DNA from: Hydractinia symbiolongicarpus
Lineage: Eukaryota > Cnidaria > Hydrozoa > Anthoathecata > Hydractiniidae
DNA: 64,000 bases
Reading direction: 5' to 3'
NCBI RefSeq assembly: GCF_029227915.1
Contig: NC_079888.1
Span: 10,463,001-10,527,000, forward strand
Part shown: one piece after another, positions 51,680 through 63,525 of the stretch
Numbering within the stretch: position 1 is the first letter of the stretch
Layout of the letters: every line of letters starts with the position of its first letter
The notes under the pieces: model-generated
What the model was told of the DNA's origin: nothing
The model's input: the letters and a program-made list of their open reading frames with translations, nothing else
Database searches by the model: none
Program-made: the position numbers and the translations under genes

Positions 51680-52430
51680 ATAAAGGCCTTACACGTAAAT
51701 TACGTGGTTCACCGAGCCTGCGCAGGTTTCCAACAGTCTAGTCCTTCCACACTCAATAGACTGTGTTGTCCCAAGTCGTTTTCCAGTGCGCCATTGTCCT
51801 ATAACATCGTCAACTACGTTTACAGGCAATTAAAGGCAATGATATAGCCTTTTACGCCTAATAAAAGCCTTACACGTAAATTACGTGGTTCAACGGGCCT
51901 GCGCAGGTTTCCAACGGTCTAGTCCTTCCACTCTCAATAAACTGCGTTGTCCTAAGTTGCTTTCCAGTGCGCCATTGTCTTATAACACCGTGAACAACAT
52001 TTACAGACCTTAAAATGCTAATGTCCTTTTACAGTCTCATAGATACCTTACACCTAAATTACGTGCTTTCACGTGCCTGCGCAGGTTTCCAACTGTCTAG
52101 TCCTTCCATCTCAATGGACTACGACGTGTGAAATCATTTTCCATTGCGTCAATATGCTTTATAACACCGTAAACTCTATTTACAGTCTTTTAAAGGCTGT
52201 CACATGACCTTTTACGGCCTATTAAAGGCCTTAGACATAAATCACGCCGTTCCACGTGCCTGCGCAGGCTTCCAACGGTCTAGTCCTTCCACTGTCAATA
52301 GACTGCGTCGTCCCAAGTCGTTTTTTAGTGCGCCATTGTCCTATAACACCGTCAACTACGTTTACAGGCAATAAAAGGCAATGACATGGCCTTTTACGCC
52401 TAATAAAAGCCTTACACATAAATCACGTGG
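51680..52430 (+). repeat. Higher-order block, partner of 45600-46350
   Basis: This is the second copy, about 6.08 kb downstream. It holds, at 52187-52228, the forward version of the sequence that appears inverted at 52943-52984. Confidence 0.86.
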
Positions 52431-52909
52431 TTCTACGTGCCTGCGCAGGTTTCCAAAAGAGTAGTAGCTCCACTCTCATTGGACTACGACGTGTGAAATC
52501 ATTTTCCATTGCGTCAATGCTTTATAACACCGTGAACTCCATTTATAGGCCTTTATAGGCTGTGATGTAGCCTTTTACGGCTAATAAAGGCCTCACACAT
52601 AAATCACGTGGTTCCAAGCCGATGCGAAGGTTCCCAACGGTCTAGTCCTTCCACTCTGAATGGTCTACGTCGTCCTAAGTCGTTTTCCAGGGCGCCATTG
52701 TCTTATAACACCGTCAACTACGTTTACAGGCAATTAAAGGCAATGATATAGCCTTTTACGCCTAATAAAAGCCTTACACATAAATCACGTGGTTTCACGA
52801 GACTGCGCAGATTTCTAACGGTCTAGTCCTTCCACTCTCAATAGACTGCTTCGTCCCAAGTCGTTCTCCAGTGCGTCAATGCTTTATAACAACGTGAACT
52901 CCATTTACA

Positions 52910-52986
52910 GGCTTTTAAAGGCTGTCATATGACCTTTTACAGCCTTTAATAGGCCGTAAAAGGTCATGTGACAGCCTTTAAAAGCC
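52910..52986. repeat. Imperfect palindrome from an inverted satellite piece
   Basis: The left arm 52910-52945 and right arm 52951-52986 are 36 bp each, pair at 34 of 36 positions and are separated by 5 bp (TTAAT). The right part, 52943-52984, is the only satellite in reverse orientation that I found. Its reverse complement matches 42 consecutive bases at 52187-52228, including the private CACATG and GGCCTATTAAAGG variants, so the inverted copy came from a different monomer than the left arm. Confidence 0.92.
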
Positions 52987-53453
52987 TGCGCAGGTTTCCA
53001 ACCGTCTAGTCTTTCCACTCTCAATAAACTGCGTCGTCCCAAGTCGCTTTCCAATGCGCCATTGTCTTATAACACCGTGAACAACATTTACAGACCATAA
53101 AATGCTATTTTATGTCCTTTTACAGCCTCATAGATGCCTTACACCTAAATTACGTGATTCCACGTGCCTGCGCAAGTTTCCAACTGTCTAGTCCTTCCAA
53201 TCTCAATGGACTACGACGTGTGAAACCATTTTCCATTGCGTCAATGCTTTATAACACCGTGAACTCCATTTGCAGGCTTTTAAAGGCTGTCATATGACCT
53301 TTTACGGCCTATTAAAGGCCTTACACATAAATCACGCTGTTCCACGTGCCTGCGCAGGTTTCCAACGGTCTAGTCCTTCCACTCTCAATAGACTGCATCG
53401 TCCCAAGTCGCTTTCCAGTGCGCCATTGTCTTATAACACCGTGAACTACGTTT

Positions 53454-53593
53454 ACAGACCTTTAAATGATATTATATGTCCTTTTACAGCCTCATAGATG
53501 CCTTACACCTAAATTACGTGGTTACAGACTTTAAAATGCTATTATATGTCCTTTTACAGCCTCATAGATGCCTTACACCTAAATTACGTGGTT
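53454..53593 (+). repeat. 70-bp partial-monomer tandem duplication
   Basis: The stretch from ACAGAC through ATTACGTGGTT occurs twice in a row, at 53454-53523 and 53524-53593, with a few differences (GACCTTTAAATGATATT against GACTTTAAAATGCTATT). The two copies belong to different monomer sub-types, so it is an out-of-register join and not a simple slippage copy. Confidence 0.9.
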
Positions 53594-54046
53594 GCACGTG
53601 CCTGCACAAGTTCCAACAGAGTAGTCCCTCCACTCTGAATGGTCTACGTCGTCCTAAGTCGTTTTCCAGGGCGCCATTGTCTTATAACACTGTGAACTTC
53701 GTTTACAGGCCTTTAAAGGTTGTTATATGATCTTTTACGGAATCATAAAGGCCTTACACGTAAATTACGTGGTTCACCGAGCCTGCGCAGGTTTCCAACA
53801 GAGTAGTATGTCCACTCTCATTGGACTACGACGTTCCAAGTAGTTTTCCAGGGCGCCATTGTCTTATAACACTGTGAACTTCGTTTACAGGCCTTTAAAG
53901 GCTTTTATATGACCTTTTACGGCCTAATAAAAGCCTTACACGTAAACTACATGGTTCCTCGCGCCTGCACAGGTTCCCAACTGTCTAGTCCATCCAATCT
54001 CAACGGACTGGGATGTCCCAAGTCGTTTTCCAGTGCGTCATTGTCT

Positions 54047-54617
54047 TATAACACCAACAACTACGTTTAAAGAACTTTAAAGGCTGTTATATGACCTTTT
54101 ATTGAATCATAAAGGTTACACATAAACTACGTGGTTCCACGTGCCTCCGCAGGTTTCCAACGGTCTAGTCTTTCCACTGTCAGTGGACTACGACGTGTGA
54201 AATCATTTTGCATTGCGTCAATGCTTTATAACACCGTCAACTAAATTTACAAGATCTTAAAGCCTGCTATATGACATTTTACGGTCTACTGAAGGCCTTA
54301 CACATAAATCACGTTGTTCTACGTGCCTGCGCAGGTTTCCAAAAGAGTAGTAGCTCCACTCTCCTTGGACTACGACGTTCCAAGTCGTTTTCCAGGGCGC
54401 CATTGTCTTATAACACCCTGAACTACGTTTACAGACCTTTAAATACTAATATATGTCCTTTTACAGCCTCGTAAAGACCCTACACACACACTACGTGGTT
54501 CCACGTGCCTGCGCAGGTTTCCAACTGTCTAGTCTTTCCAATCTCAACGGACAACGACGTGTGAAATCATTTTCCATTGCGTCAATGCTTTATAACACCG
54601 TCAACTACGTTTACAGG
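54047..54617 (+). repeat. Higher-order block, offset 906 bp (5-mer), copy 1
   Basis: This block matches 54953-55523. Markers are CATTTTGCATTGCG, CAAGATCTTAAAGCCTGC, CAAAAGAGTAGTAGC, CTCTCCTTGGAC and CCCTACACACACACTACG. It ends where GGCATTTAAAGGCTGCG and GGCCTTTAAAGGCTTTT diverge. Confidence 0.9.
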
Positions 54618-54952
54618 CATTTAAAGGCTGCGATGTAGCCTTTTACCGCCTAATAAGGGCCTTACACGTATATCACGTGGTTCCACGTGCCTGCACAAGT
54701 TCCAACAGAGTAGCCCCTCCACTCTGAATGGTCTACCTAGTCCTAAGTCGTTTTCCAGTGCGCCATTGTCCTATAACACTGTCAACTACGTTTACAGGCA
54801 ATTAAAGGCAACGATATAGGCTTTTACGCCTAATAAAATCCTTACACATAAATCACGTTGTTCTACGTGCCTGCGCAGGTTTCCAACAGAGTAGTAGCTC
54901 CACTCTCATTGGACTACGACGTTCCAAGTCGTTTTACAGGGCGCCATTGTCT

Positions 54953-55523
54953 TATAACACCAACAACTACGTTTAAAGAACTTTAAAGGCTGTTATATGA
55001 CCTTTTACTGAATCATAAAGGTTAAACATAAACTACGTGGTTCCACGTGCCTCCGCAGGGTTCCAACGGTCTAGTCTTTCCACTGTCAGTGGACTACGAC
55101 GTGTGAAATCATTTTGCATTGCGTCAATGCTTTATAACACCGTCAACTAAATTTACAAGATCTTAAAGCCTGCTATATGACATTTTACGGTCTACTGAAG
55201 GCCTTACACATAAATCACGTTGTTCTACGTGCCTGCGCAGGTTTCCAAAAGAGTAGTAGCTCCACTCTCCTTGGACTACGACGTTCCAAGTCGTTTTCCA
55301 GGGCGCCATTGTCTTATAACACCCTGAACTACGTTTACAGACCTTTAAATACTAATATATGTCCTTTTACAGCCTCGTAAAGACCCTACACACACACTAC
55401 GTGGTTCCACGTGCCTGCGCAGGTTTCCAACTGTCTAGTCTTTCCAATCTCAACGGACAACGACGTGTGAAACCATTTTCCATTGCGTCAATGCTTTATA
55501 ACACCGTCAACTACGTTTACAGG
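54953..55523 (+). repeat. Higher-order block, offset 906 bp (5-mer), copy 2
   Basis: This is the second copy. Small differences are GGTTAAACATAAAC against GGTTACACATAAAC near 55022/54116 and GAAACCATTTT against GAAATCATTTT near 55470/54564. The sequence between the copies is other satellite. Confidence 0.9.
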
Positions 55524-56500
55524 CCTTTAAAGGCTTTTATATGACCTTTTACGGCCTAATAAAAGCCTTACACGTAAACTACATGGTTCCTCGCGCCTGC
55601 ACAGGTTCCCAACTGTCTAGTTCATCCAATCTCAACGGACTGGGATGTCCCAAGTCGTTTTCCAGTGCGCCATTGTCTTATAACACCAACAACTACGTTT
55701 AAAGAACTTTTAAGGCTGTTATGTGACCTTTTACGGAATCATAAAGGCCTTACACATAAACTACGTGGTTCCACGTGCCTGTTCAGGTTTCCAACGGTCC
55801 AGTCTTTCCGCTCTCAATGGACTACGACATTCAATGTCGTTTTCCAGGGCACCATTGCCTTATAACACCCTGAACTACGTTTACAGACCTTTAAATACTA
55901 ATATATGTCCTTTTACAGCCTCGTAAAGACCCTACACACACACTACGTGGTTCCACGTGCCTGTGCAGGTTTCCAACTGTCTAGTCCTTCCAATCTCAAT
56001 GGACTACGACGTGTGAAATCATTTTCCATTGCGCCAATGCTTTATAACACCGTGAACTCCATTTACAGGCCTTTAAAGGCTTTTATATGACCTTTTACGG
56101 CCTAATAAAAGCCTTACATGTAAACTACATGGTTCCTCTCGCCTCCGCAGGTTTCCAACGGTCTAGTCGTTCCAATCTGAACGGACTAGGATGTCCCAAG
56201 TCGTTCTCCAGTGCGCCATTGTCTTATAACACCAACAACTACGTTTAAAGAACTTTAAAGGCTGTTATATGACCTTTTACGGAATCATAAAGGCGTTACA
56301 CATAAAGTACGTGGTTTCACGGGTCTGTGCAAGTTGCCAACGGTCTAGCTCTTCCAATCTCAAAGGACTACGACGTCCCAAATCTTTTTCTAATGCGCCA
56401 ATGCCTTATAACACCCTTTACTACTTGTGCAGGCGTCTAAAAGCTGTAATACGGTCTTTCACGCCCTTGGAAAGGCCTTACACGTATGTTACGTGGTTCC
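55512..56500 (+). repeat. Higher-order block, offset 1517 bp, copy 1, ending in a truncated monomer
   Basis: This block matches 57029-58017. The offset is not a whole number of monomers (about 8.3) because a monomer is cut short at about 56501, where ACGTGGTTCCA joins directly to AATGCTGTTATATGACC. It includes the most divergent monomer type. Confidence 0.9.
56269..56450 (+). repeat. Most divergent monomer type, CTTGTGCAGGCGTC class (182 bp)
   Basis: Its 3' half reads CCCAAATCTTTTTCTAATGC, CCTTTACTACTTGTGCAGGC and GTCTAAAAGCTGTAATACGG, far from the other types, and the following unit opens with CGCCCTTGGAAA. Copies occur near 49848 and 57786 only, so it is confined to the right part of the array. 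It sits in the 1517-bp repeat. Confidence 0.88.
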
Positions 56501-57028
56501 AAATGCTGTTATATGACCTTTTACGACCTAATAAAAGCCTTACATGTAAACTACATGGTTCCTCGCGCCTTCACAGGTTCCTATCGGTCTAGTCCTTCGA
56601 ATCTCAATGGACTACGACGTGTGAAATCATTTTCCATTGCGTCAATGCTTTATAACACCGTGAACTCCATTTATAGGCTTTTAAACGCTGTCATATGACC
56701 TTTTACGGCATAATAAAGACGTTACACATCAATCACGCCGTTCCACGTGCCTGCAAAGGTTTCCAACGGTCTAGTCCTTCCACTCTCAATAGACTGCATC
56801 GTCCCAAGTCGTTTTACAGTGCGCCATTGTCCTATAACACCGTCAACTACGTTTACAGGCAATTAAAGGCATTGATATAGCCTTTTACGCCTAATAAAAG
56901 CCTTACACGTAAATCACGTGGTTCTACGTGCCTGCGCAGGTTTCCAACAGAGTAGTAGGTCCACTCTCATTGGACTACGACGTTCCAAGTCGTTTTCCAG
57001 GGCGCCATTGTCTTATAACACTGTGAAC

Positions 57029-58017
57029 TTCGTTTACAGGCCTTTAAAGGCTTTTATATGACCTTTTACGGCCTAATAAAAGCCTTACACGTAAACTACA
57101 TGGTTCCTCGCGCCTGCACAGGTTCCCAACTGTCTAGTCCATCCAATCTCAACGGACTGGGATGTCCCAAGTCGTTTTCCAGTGCGCCATTGTCTTATAA
57201 CACCAACAACTACGTTTAAAGAATTTTTAAGGCTGTTATGTGACCTTTTACGGAATCATAAAGGCCTTACACATAAACTACGTGGTTCCACGTGCCTGTT
57301 CAGGTTTCCAACGGTCCAGTCTTTCCGCTCTCAATGGACTACGACATTCAATGTCGTTTTCCAGGGCACCATTGCCTTATAACACCCTGAACTACGTTTA
57401 CAGACCTTTAAATACTAATATATGTCCTTTTACAGCCTCGTAAAGACCCTACACACACACTACGTGGTTCCACGTGCCTGTGCAGGTTTCCAACTGTCTA
57501 GTCCTTCCAATCTCAATGGACTACGACGTGTGAAATCATTTTCCATTGCGCCAATGCTTTATAACACCGTGAACTCCATTTACAGGCCTTTAAAGGCTTT
57601 TATATGACCTTTTACGGCCTAATAAAAGCCTTACATGTAAACTACATGGTTCCTCTCGCCTCCGCAGGTTTCCAACGGTCTAGTCCTTCCAATCTGAACG
57701 GACTAGGATGTCCCAAGTCGTTCTCCAGTGCGCCATTGTCTTATAACACCAACAACTACGTTTAAAGAACTTTAAAGGCTGTTATATGACCTTTTACGGA
57801 ATCATAAAGGCGTTACACATAAAGTACGTGGTTTCACGGGTCTGTGCAAGTTGCCAACGGTCTAGCTCTTCCAATCTCAAAGGACTACGACGTCCCAAAT
57901 CTTTTTCTAATGCGCCAATGCCTTATAACACCCTTTACTACTTGTGCAGGCGTCTAAAAGCTGTAATACGGTCTTTTACGCGCTTGGAAAAGCCTTAAAC
58001 GTATATTACGTGGTTCC
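57029..58017 (+). repeat. Higher-order block, offset 1517 bp, copy 2
   Basis: This copy continues into a normal monomer (GGTTCCACGTGCCTGCTCAGG) where copy 1 is truncated. Differences noted are GAATTTTTAAGG against GAACTTTTAAGG near 57219/55702 and CGCGCTTGG against CGCCCTTGG near 57978/56461. Confidence 0.9.
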
Positions 58018-58141
58018 ACGTGCCTGCTCAGGTTTCCAACGGTCTAGTCCTTCGAATCTCAATGGACTACGACGCGTGAAATCATTTTCCATTGCGTCAA
58101 TGCTTTATAACACCGTGAACTCCATTTATAGGCCTTTATAG

Positions 58142-58250
58142 GCTGTGATGTAGCCTTTTACGGCTAATAAAGGCCTCACACATAAATCACGTGGCCATTG
58201 TCCTATAACACCGTCAACTACGTTTACAGGCAATTAAAGGCAATGACATG
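58142..58250 (+). repeat. Truncated monomer, about 83-bp deletion
   Basis: CACATAAATCACGTGG ending at 58194 joins CCATTGTCCTATAACACC from 58195. The intact relative at 61371-61458 has 83 more bases between these blocks. The deleted stretch spans the CCTGCGCAGG and TCTAGTCC/GGACTA dyads. Confidence 0.85.
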
Positions 58251-60960
58251 GCCTTTTACGCCTAATAAAAGCCTTACACATAAATCACGTTGTTCTACGT
58301 GCCTGCGCAGGTTTCCAACAGAGTAGTAGCTCCACTCTCATTGGACTACGACGTTCCAAGTCGTTTTCCAGGGCGCCATTGTCTTATAACACTGTGAACT
58401 TCGTTTACAGCCCCTTAAATGCTGTTATATGACCTTTTACGGCCTAATAAAAGCCTTACATGTAAACTACATGGTTCCTCGCGCCTTCACAGGTTCCCAT
58501 CGGTCTAGTCCTTCGAATCTCAATGGACTACGACGTGTGAAATCATTTTCCATTGCGTCAATGCTTTATAACACCGTGAACTCCATTTATAGGCTTTTAA
58601 ACGCTGTCATATGACCTTTTACGGCCTAATAAAGACGTTACACATCAATCACGCCGTTCCACGTGCCTGCAAAGTTTCCAACGGTCTAGTCCTTCCACTC
58701 TCAATAGACAGCATCGTCCCAAGTCGTTTTCCAGTGCGCCATTCTCCTATAACACCGTCAACTACGTTTACAGGCAATTAAAGGCTTTTATATGACCTTT
58801 TACGGCCTAATAAAAGCCTTACACGTAAACTACATGGTTCCTCGCGCCTGCACAGGTTCCCAACTGTCTAGTCCATCCAATCTCAACGGACTGGGATGTC
58901 CCAAGTCGTTTTCCAGTGCGCCATTGTCTTATAACACCAACAACTACGTTTAAAGAACTTTAAAGGCTGTTATATGACCTTTTACTGAATCATCAAGGTT
59001 ACACATAAACTACGTGGTTCCACGTGCCTCTGCAGGTTTCTAACAGTCTAGTCTTTCCACTGTCAGTGGACTAGGACGTGTGAAATCATTTTGCATTGCG
59101 TCAATGCTTTATAACACCGTGAACTAAATTTACAAGATCTTAAAGCCTGCTATATGACATTTTACGGTCTACTGAAGACCTTACATGTAAACTACATGGT
59201 TCCTCGCGCCTGCACAGGTTCCCATCAGTCTAGTCCTTCGAATCTCAATGGACTACGACGTGTGAAATCATTTTCCATTGCGTCAATGCTTTATAACACC
59301 GTGAACTCCATTTATAGACATTAATAGGCTGTGATGTAGCCTTTTACGGTCTACTGAAGGCCTTACACGTAAATTACGTGGTTCCACGAGCCTGCGCAGG
59401 TTTCCAACAGTCTAGTCCTTCCACACTCAATAGACTGCGTCGTCCCAAGTCGTTTTCCAGTGCGCCATTGTCCTATAACACCGTCAACTACGTTTACAGG
59501 CAATTAAAGGCAATGACATGGCCTTTTACGCCTAATAAAAGCCTTACACATAAATCACGTTGTTCTACGTGCCTGCGCAGGTTTCCAAAAGAGTAGTAGC
59601 TCCACTCTCCTTGGACTACGACGTTCCAAGTCGTTTTCCAGGGCACCATTGTCTTATAACACCCTGAACAACGTTTACAGACCTTTAAATACTAATATAT
59701 GACCTTTTACAGCCTCGTAAAGACCCTACACACACTACATGGTTCCTCGCGCCTGCACAAGTTCCCAACTGTCTAGTCCATCCAATCTCAACGGACTGGG
59801 ATGTCCCAAATCGTTTTCCAGTGCCCCATTGTCTTATAACTCCAACAACTACGTTTAAAGAACTTTTAAGGCTGTTATGTGACCTTTTACGGAATCATAA
59901 AGGCCTTAAACATAAACTACGTGGTTCCACGTGCCTGTTCAGGTTTCCAACGGTCCAGTCTTTCCGCTCTCAATGGACCACGACATTCAATGTCGTTTTC
60001 CAGGGCACCATTGCCTTATAACACCCTGAACTACCTTTACAGACCTTTAAATACTAATATATGTCCTTTTACAGCCTCGTAAAGAACCTACACACACACT
60101 ACGTGGTTCCACGTGCCTGTGCAGGTTTCCAACTGTCTAGTCCTTCCAATCTCAACGGACTACGACGTGTGAAATCATTTTCCATTGCGCCAATGCTTTA
60201 TAACACCGTGAACTCCATTTACAGGCCTTTAAAGGCTGTTATATGAACTTTTGCGACCTAATAAAGGCCTTACACATAAATCACGCCATTTCACGTGCCT
60301 GCGCAGGTTTTCAACAGAGTATTCGCTTCACTCCCATTGGACTACGACCTTCCAAGTCGTTTTCCAGTGCGCCATTGTCCTATAACACCGTCAACTACGT
60401 TTACAGGCAATTAAAGGCAACGATATAGCCTTTTACGCCTAATAAAAGCCTTACACATAAATCACGTGCTTCCACGTGCCTGCGCAGGTTTCCAACAGAG
60501 TAGTAGCTCCACTCTCATTGGACTACGACGTTCCAAGTCGTTTTCCAGGGCGCCATTGTCTTATAACACCAACAACTACGTTTAAAGAACTTTAAAGGCT
60601 GTTATATGACCTTTTACAGAATCATAAAGGTTACACATAAACTACGTGGTTCCACGTGCCTCCGCAGGTTTCCAACGGTCAAGTCTTTCCACTGTCAGTG
60701 GACTACGACGTTCCAAGTCGTTTTCCAAGGCGCCATTGTCTTATAACACCGTCAACTACGTTTACAGGCAATTAAAGGCAATGATATAGCCTTTTACGCC
60801 TAATAAAAGCCTTACACGTAAATTACGTGGTTCAACGAGCCTGCGCAGGTTTCTAACGGTCTAGTCTTTCCACTCTTAATAGACTGCTTCGTCCCAAGTC
60901 GTTCTCCAGTGCGCCATTGTCCTATAACACCGTCAACTACGTTTATAGGCAATTAAAGGC
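58251..60960 (+). repeat. Diverged satellite segment, right part of array
   Basis: These are full-length monomers with frequent private changes. Block 59821-60240 is related to 57182-57600 at 2639 bp. Block 58429-58790 is related to 61511-61870 at 3082 bp. A 4-bp contraction (CCCTACACACACTACATGG) lies near 59725. No gene was found. Confidence 0.82.
58792..58973 (+). repeat. Representative monomer, GGACTGGGATGTCCC type (182 bp)
   Basis: This type carries CATGTAAACTACATGGTTCC, CTCGCGCCTGCACAGG, AACGGACTGGGATGTCCC and ACCAACAACTACGTTTAAAG. It is usually followed by a unit beginning ACTGAATCAT or ACCGAATCAT that lacks two bases (AAGGTTACAC instead of AAGGCCTTACAC). The pair recurs as a dimer in many higher-order blocks. 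Confidence 0.87.
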
Positions 60961-61480
60961 AATGATATAGCCTTTTACGCCTAATAAAAGCCTTACACAT
61001 AAATCACGTGGGTCCACGTAACTGCGCAGGTTTCCAACAGAGTAGTAGCTCCACTCTCATTGGACTACGACGTTCCAAGTCGTTTTCCAGGGCGCCATTG
61101 TCTTATAACACTGTGAACTTCGTTTACAGCCCCTTAAATGCTGTTATATGACCTTTTACGGCCTAATAAAAGCCTTACATGTAAACTACATGGTTCCTCG
61201 CGCCTGCACAGGTTCCCATCGATCTAGTCCTTCGAATCTCAATGGACTACGGCGTGTGAAGTCATTTTCCATTGCGTCAATGCTTTATAACACCGTGAAC
61301 TCCATTTATAGGCCTTTATAGGCTGTGATGTAGCCTTTTACGGCTAATAAAGGCCTCACACATAAATCACGTGGTTCCAAGCCGATGCGAAGGTTCCCAA
61401 CGGTCTAGTCCTTCCACTCTGAATGGTCTTCGTCGTCCTAAGTCGTTTTCCAGGGTGCCATTGTCTTATAACACTGTGAA
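60961..61480 (+). repeat. Higher-order block, offset 1814 bp (10-mer), copy 1
   Basis: This block matches 62775-63295 at 1814 bp; for example GCCGATGCGAAGGTTCCC is at 61381 and 63195. Homology continues into the monomer at about 61500, which gives an uninterrupted version of the site that carries the AT-rich insertion in copy 2. Confidence 0.88.
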
Positions 61481-61692
61481 CTTCGCTTACAGCCCCTTAA
61501 ATGCTGTTATATGACCTTTTACGGCCTAATAAAAGCCTTACATGTAAACTACATGGTTCCTCGCGCCTGCACAGGTTCCCATCGGTCTAGTCCTTCGAAT
61601 CTCAATGGACTACGACGTGTGAAATCATTTTCCATTGCGTCAATGCTTTATAACACCGTGAACTCCATTTATAGGCTTTTAAACGCTGTCAT

Positions 61693-61874
61693 ATGACCTT
61701 TTACAACCTAATAAAGACGTTACACATCAATCACGCAGTTCCACGTGCCTGCAAAGGTTTCCAACGGTCTAGTCCTTCCACTCTCAATAGACTGCATCGT
61801 CCCAAGTCGTTTTCCAGTGCGCCATTGTCCTATAACACCGTCAACTACGTTTACAGGCAATTAAAGGCAATGAT
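61693..61874 (+). repeat. Representative monomer, AATTAAAGGCAATGATATAG type
   Basis: This type is marked by CAATAGACTGCATCGTCCC, CCTATAACACCGTCAACTAC and GGCAATTAAAGGCAATGAT. It ends in GATATAGCC rather than TATATGACC, so the reading frame that is open in other types has no start codon in the next unit. Confidence 0.88.
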
Positions 61875-62774
61875 ATAGCCTTTTACGCCTAATAAAAGCC
61901 TTACACGTAAATCACGTGGTTCTACGAGCCTGCGCAGGTTTCCAACAGAGTAGTAGCTCCACTCTCATTGGACTACGACGTTATAAGTCGTTTTCCAGGG
62001 CGCCATTGTCCTATAACACCGTCAACTACGTTTACAGGCCTTTAAAGGCTTTTATATGACCTTTTACGGCCTAATAAAAGCCTTACACGTAAACTACATG
62101 GTTCCTCGCGCCTGCACAGGTTCCCAACTGTCTAGTCCATCCAATCTCAACGGACTGGGATGTCCCAAGTCGTTTTCCAGTGCGCCATTGTCTTATAACA
62201 CCAACAACTACGTTTAAAGAACTTTAAAGGCTGTTATATGACCTTTTACTGAATCATAAAGGTTACACATAAACTACGTGGTTCCACGTGCCTCCGCAGG
62301 GTTCCAACGGCCTAGTCTTTCCACTGTCAGTGGACTACGACGTTCCATGCCGTCTGCCAGTGCACCATTGCTTAATAACACCGTGAACTCCATTTACAGG
62401 CTTTTAAAGGCTGTTATATGACCTTTTACGGCCTAATAAAGGCCTTACACATAAATCCCGCCGTTCCACGAGCCTGCGCAGGGTTCCAACGGTCTAGTCC
62501 TTCCACTCTCAATAGACTGCGTCGTCCCAAGTCGTTTTCCAGTGCGCCATTGTCCTATAACACCGTCAACTACGTTTAAAGGCATTTAAAGGCTGCGATG
62601 TAGCCCTTTGCGCTTAATAAAAGCCTTACATGTAAAATACATGGTTCCTCGCGCCTGCACAGGTTCCCAACTGTCTAGTTCATCCAATCTCCACGGACTG
62701 GGATGTCCCAAATCGTTTTCCAGTGCGCCATTGTCCTATAACACCGTCAACTACGTTTACAGGCAATTAAAGGC

Positions 62775-63365
62775 AACGATATAGCCTTTTACGCCTAATA
62801 AAAGCCTTACACATAAATCACGTGGGTCCACGTAACTGAGCAGGTTTTCAACAGAGTAGTAGCTCCACTCTCATTGGACTACGACGTTCCAAGTCGTTTT
62901 CCAGGGCGCCATTGTCTTATAACACTGTGAACTTCGTTTACAGCCCCTTAAATGCTGTTATATGACCTTTTACGGCCTAATAAAAGCCTTACATGTAAAC
63001 TACATGGTTCCTCGCGCCTGCACAGGTTCCCATCGGTCTAGTCCTTCGAATCTCAATGGACTACGACGTGTGAAATCATTTTCCATTGCGTCAATGCTTT
63101 ATAACACCGTGAACTCCATTTATAGGCCTTTATAGGCTGTGATGTAGCCTTTTACGGCTAATAAAGGCCTCACACATAAATCACGTGGTTCCACGCCGAT
63201 GCGAAGGTTCCCAACGGTCTAGTCCTTCCACTCTGAATGGTCTACGTCGTCCTAAGACGTTTTCCAGGGCGCCATTGTCTTATAACACTGTGAACTTCGT
63301 TTACAGCCCCTTAAATGCTGTTATATGACCTTTTACGACCTAATAAAAGCCTTACATGTAAACTA
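62775..63365 (+). repeat. Higher-order block, offset 1814 bp (10-mer), copy 2, interrupted
   Basis: This is the second copy, reaching the insertion point at 63365. The uninterrupted counterpart near 61541-61553 reads GTAAACTACATGG, while here GTAAACTA is followed by 160 bp of foreign DNA. Confidence 0.88.
63361..63365 (+). other. Left target-site duplication AACTA
   Basis: AACTA precedes the insertion and is repeated at 63526-63530. Uninterrupted sister monomers have one AACTA followed by CATGG. Confidence 0.7.
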
Positions 63366-63525
63366 TATATTAGAAATTTCTTTTAGTGTAAGCATAATGT
63401 ATATATATACATATATTTTAAATTTTATTAATCTCCTTGTTTAAAATTTTCTGGATGAAGAGCTATGTATATTTGTATATGGATATGCCAGAATATAGTC
63501 TTTTAATAATAATAATAATAATAAT
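63366..63525. mobile_element. AT-rich insertion, retroposon-like, unknown family
   Basis: This 160-bp stretch has no resemblance to the satellite. It is strongly AT-rich, contains a 16-bp palindrome ATGTATATATATACAT (63397-63412), and ends in a TAA microsatellite. The 5-bp AACTA at 63361-63365 recurs at 63526-63530, while the empty counterpart near 61545 has it once, as expected for a target-site duplication. Because the tail also supplies AA, the true duplication could be as short as CTA. A short body with a (TAA)n end and a target duplication is typical of SINEs or 5'-truncated non-LTR elements. I see no terminal inverted repeats, no reading frame of note and no recognisable tRNA-derived promoter. 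The family is unknown. Confidence 0.75.

Larger units (their letters stand above)
1..63365 (+). repeat. Tandem satellite array, about 182-bp monomer, all head to tail
   Basis: The same block order recurs every 178-183 bp throughout: CCTTTTACGGCCTAATAAA, then CCTTACACGTAAA, then ACGTGGTTCCACGTGCCTG, CGCAGGTTTCCAAC, TCTAGTCC, GGACTACGACG, AGTCGTTTTCCAG, GCGCCATTG, TTATAACAC, GTTTACAGGC and TTTAAAGGCTGTTATATG. All monomers run in the same direction except one 42-bp inverted piece at 52943-52984. Neighbouring monomers differ at many sites while distant blocks are nearly identical, which is the signature of higher-order repeats. No gene, RNA gene or ordinary unique sequence interrupts the array. 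Satellites of this kind in eukaryotes usually form centromeric or other constitutive heterochromatin; here that role is inferred, not shown. Confidence 0.98.

Noticed and set aside
56585-56605. TTCGAATC block resembling a tRNA B box, also in other right-hand monomers
   Set aside because: It is a variant of the TTCCAATC satellite block. There is no A box at the right spacing and no cloverleaf.
63366-63525. TA-duplicating DNA transposon or MITE
   Set aside because: The AT-rich ends could be read with a TA duplication, but the two ends are not inverted repeats of each other and one is a TAA tract, so a retroposon-like origin fits better.
63366-63525. Array boundary with unique flanking DNA
   Set aside because: The same monomer resumes in phase at 63531 and the satellite continues to the window end.
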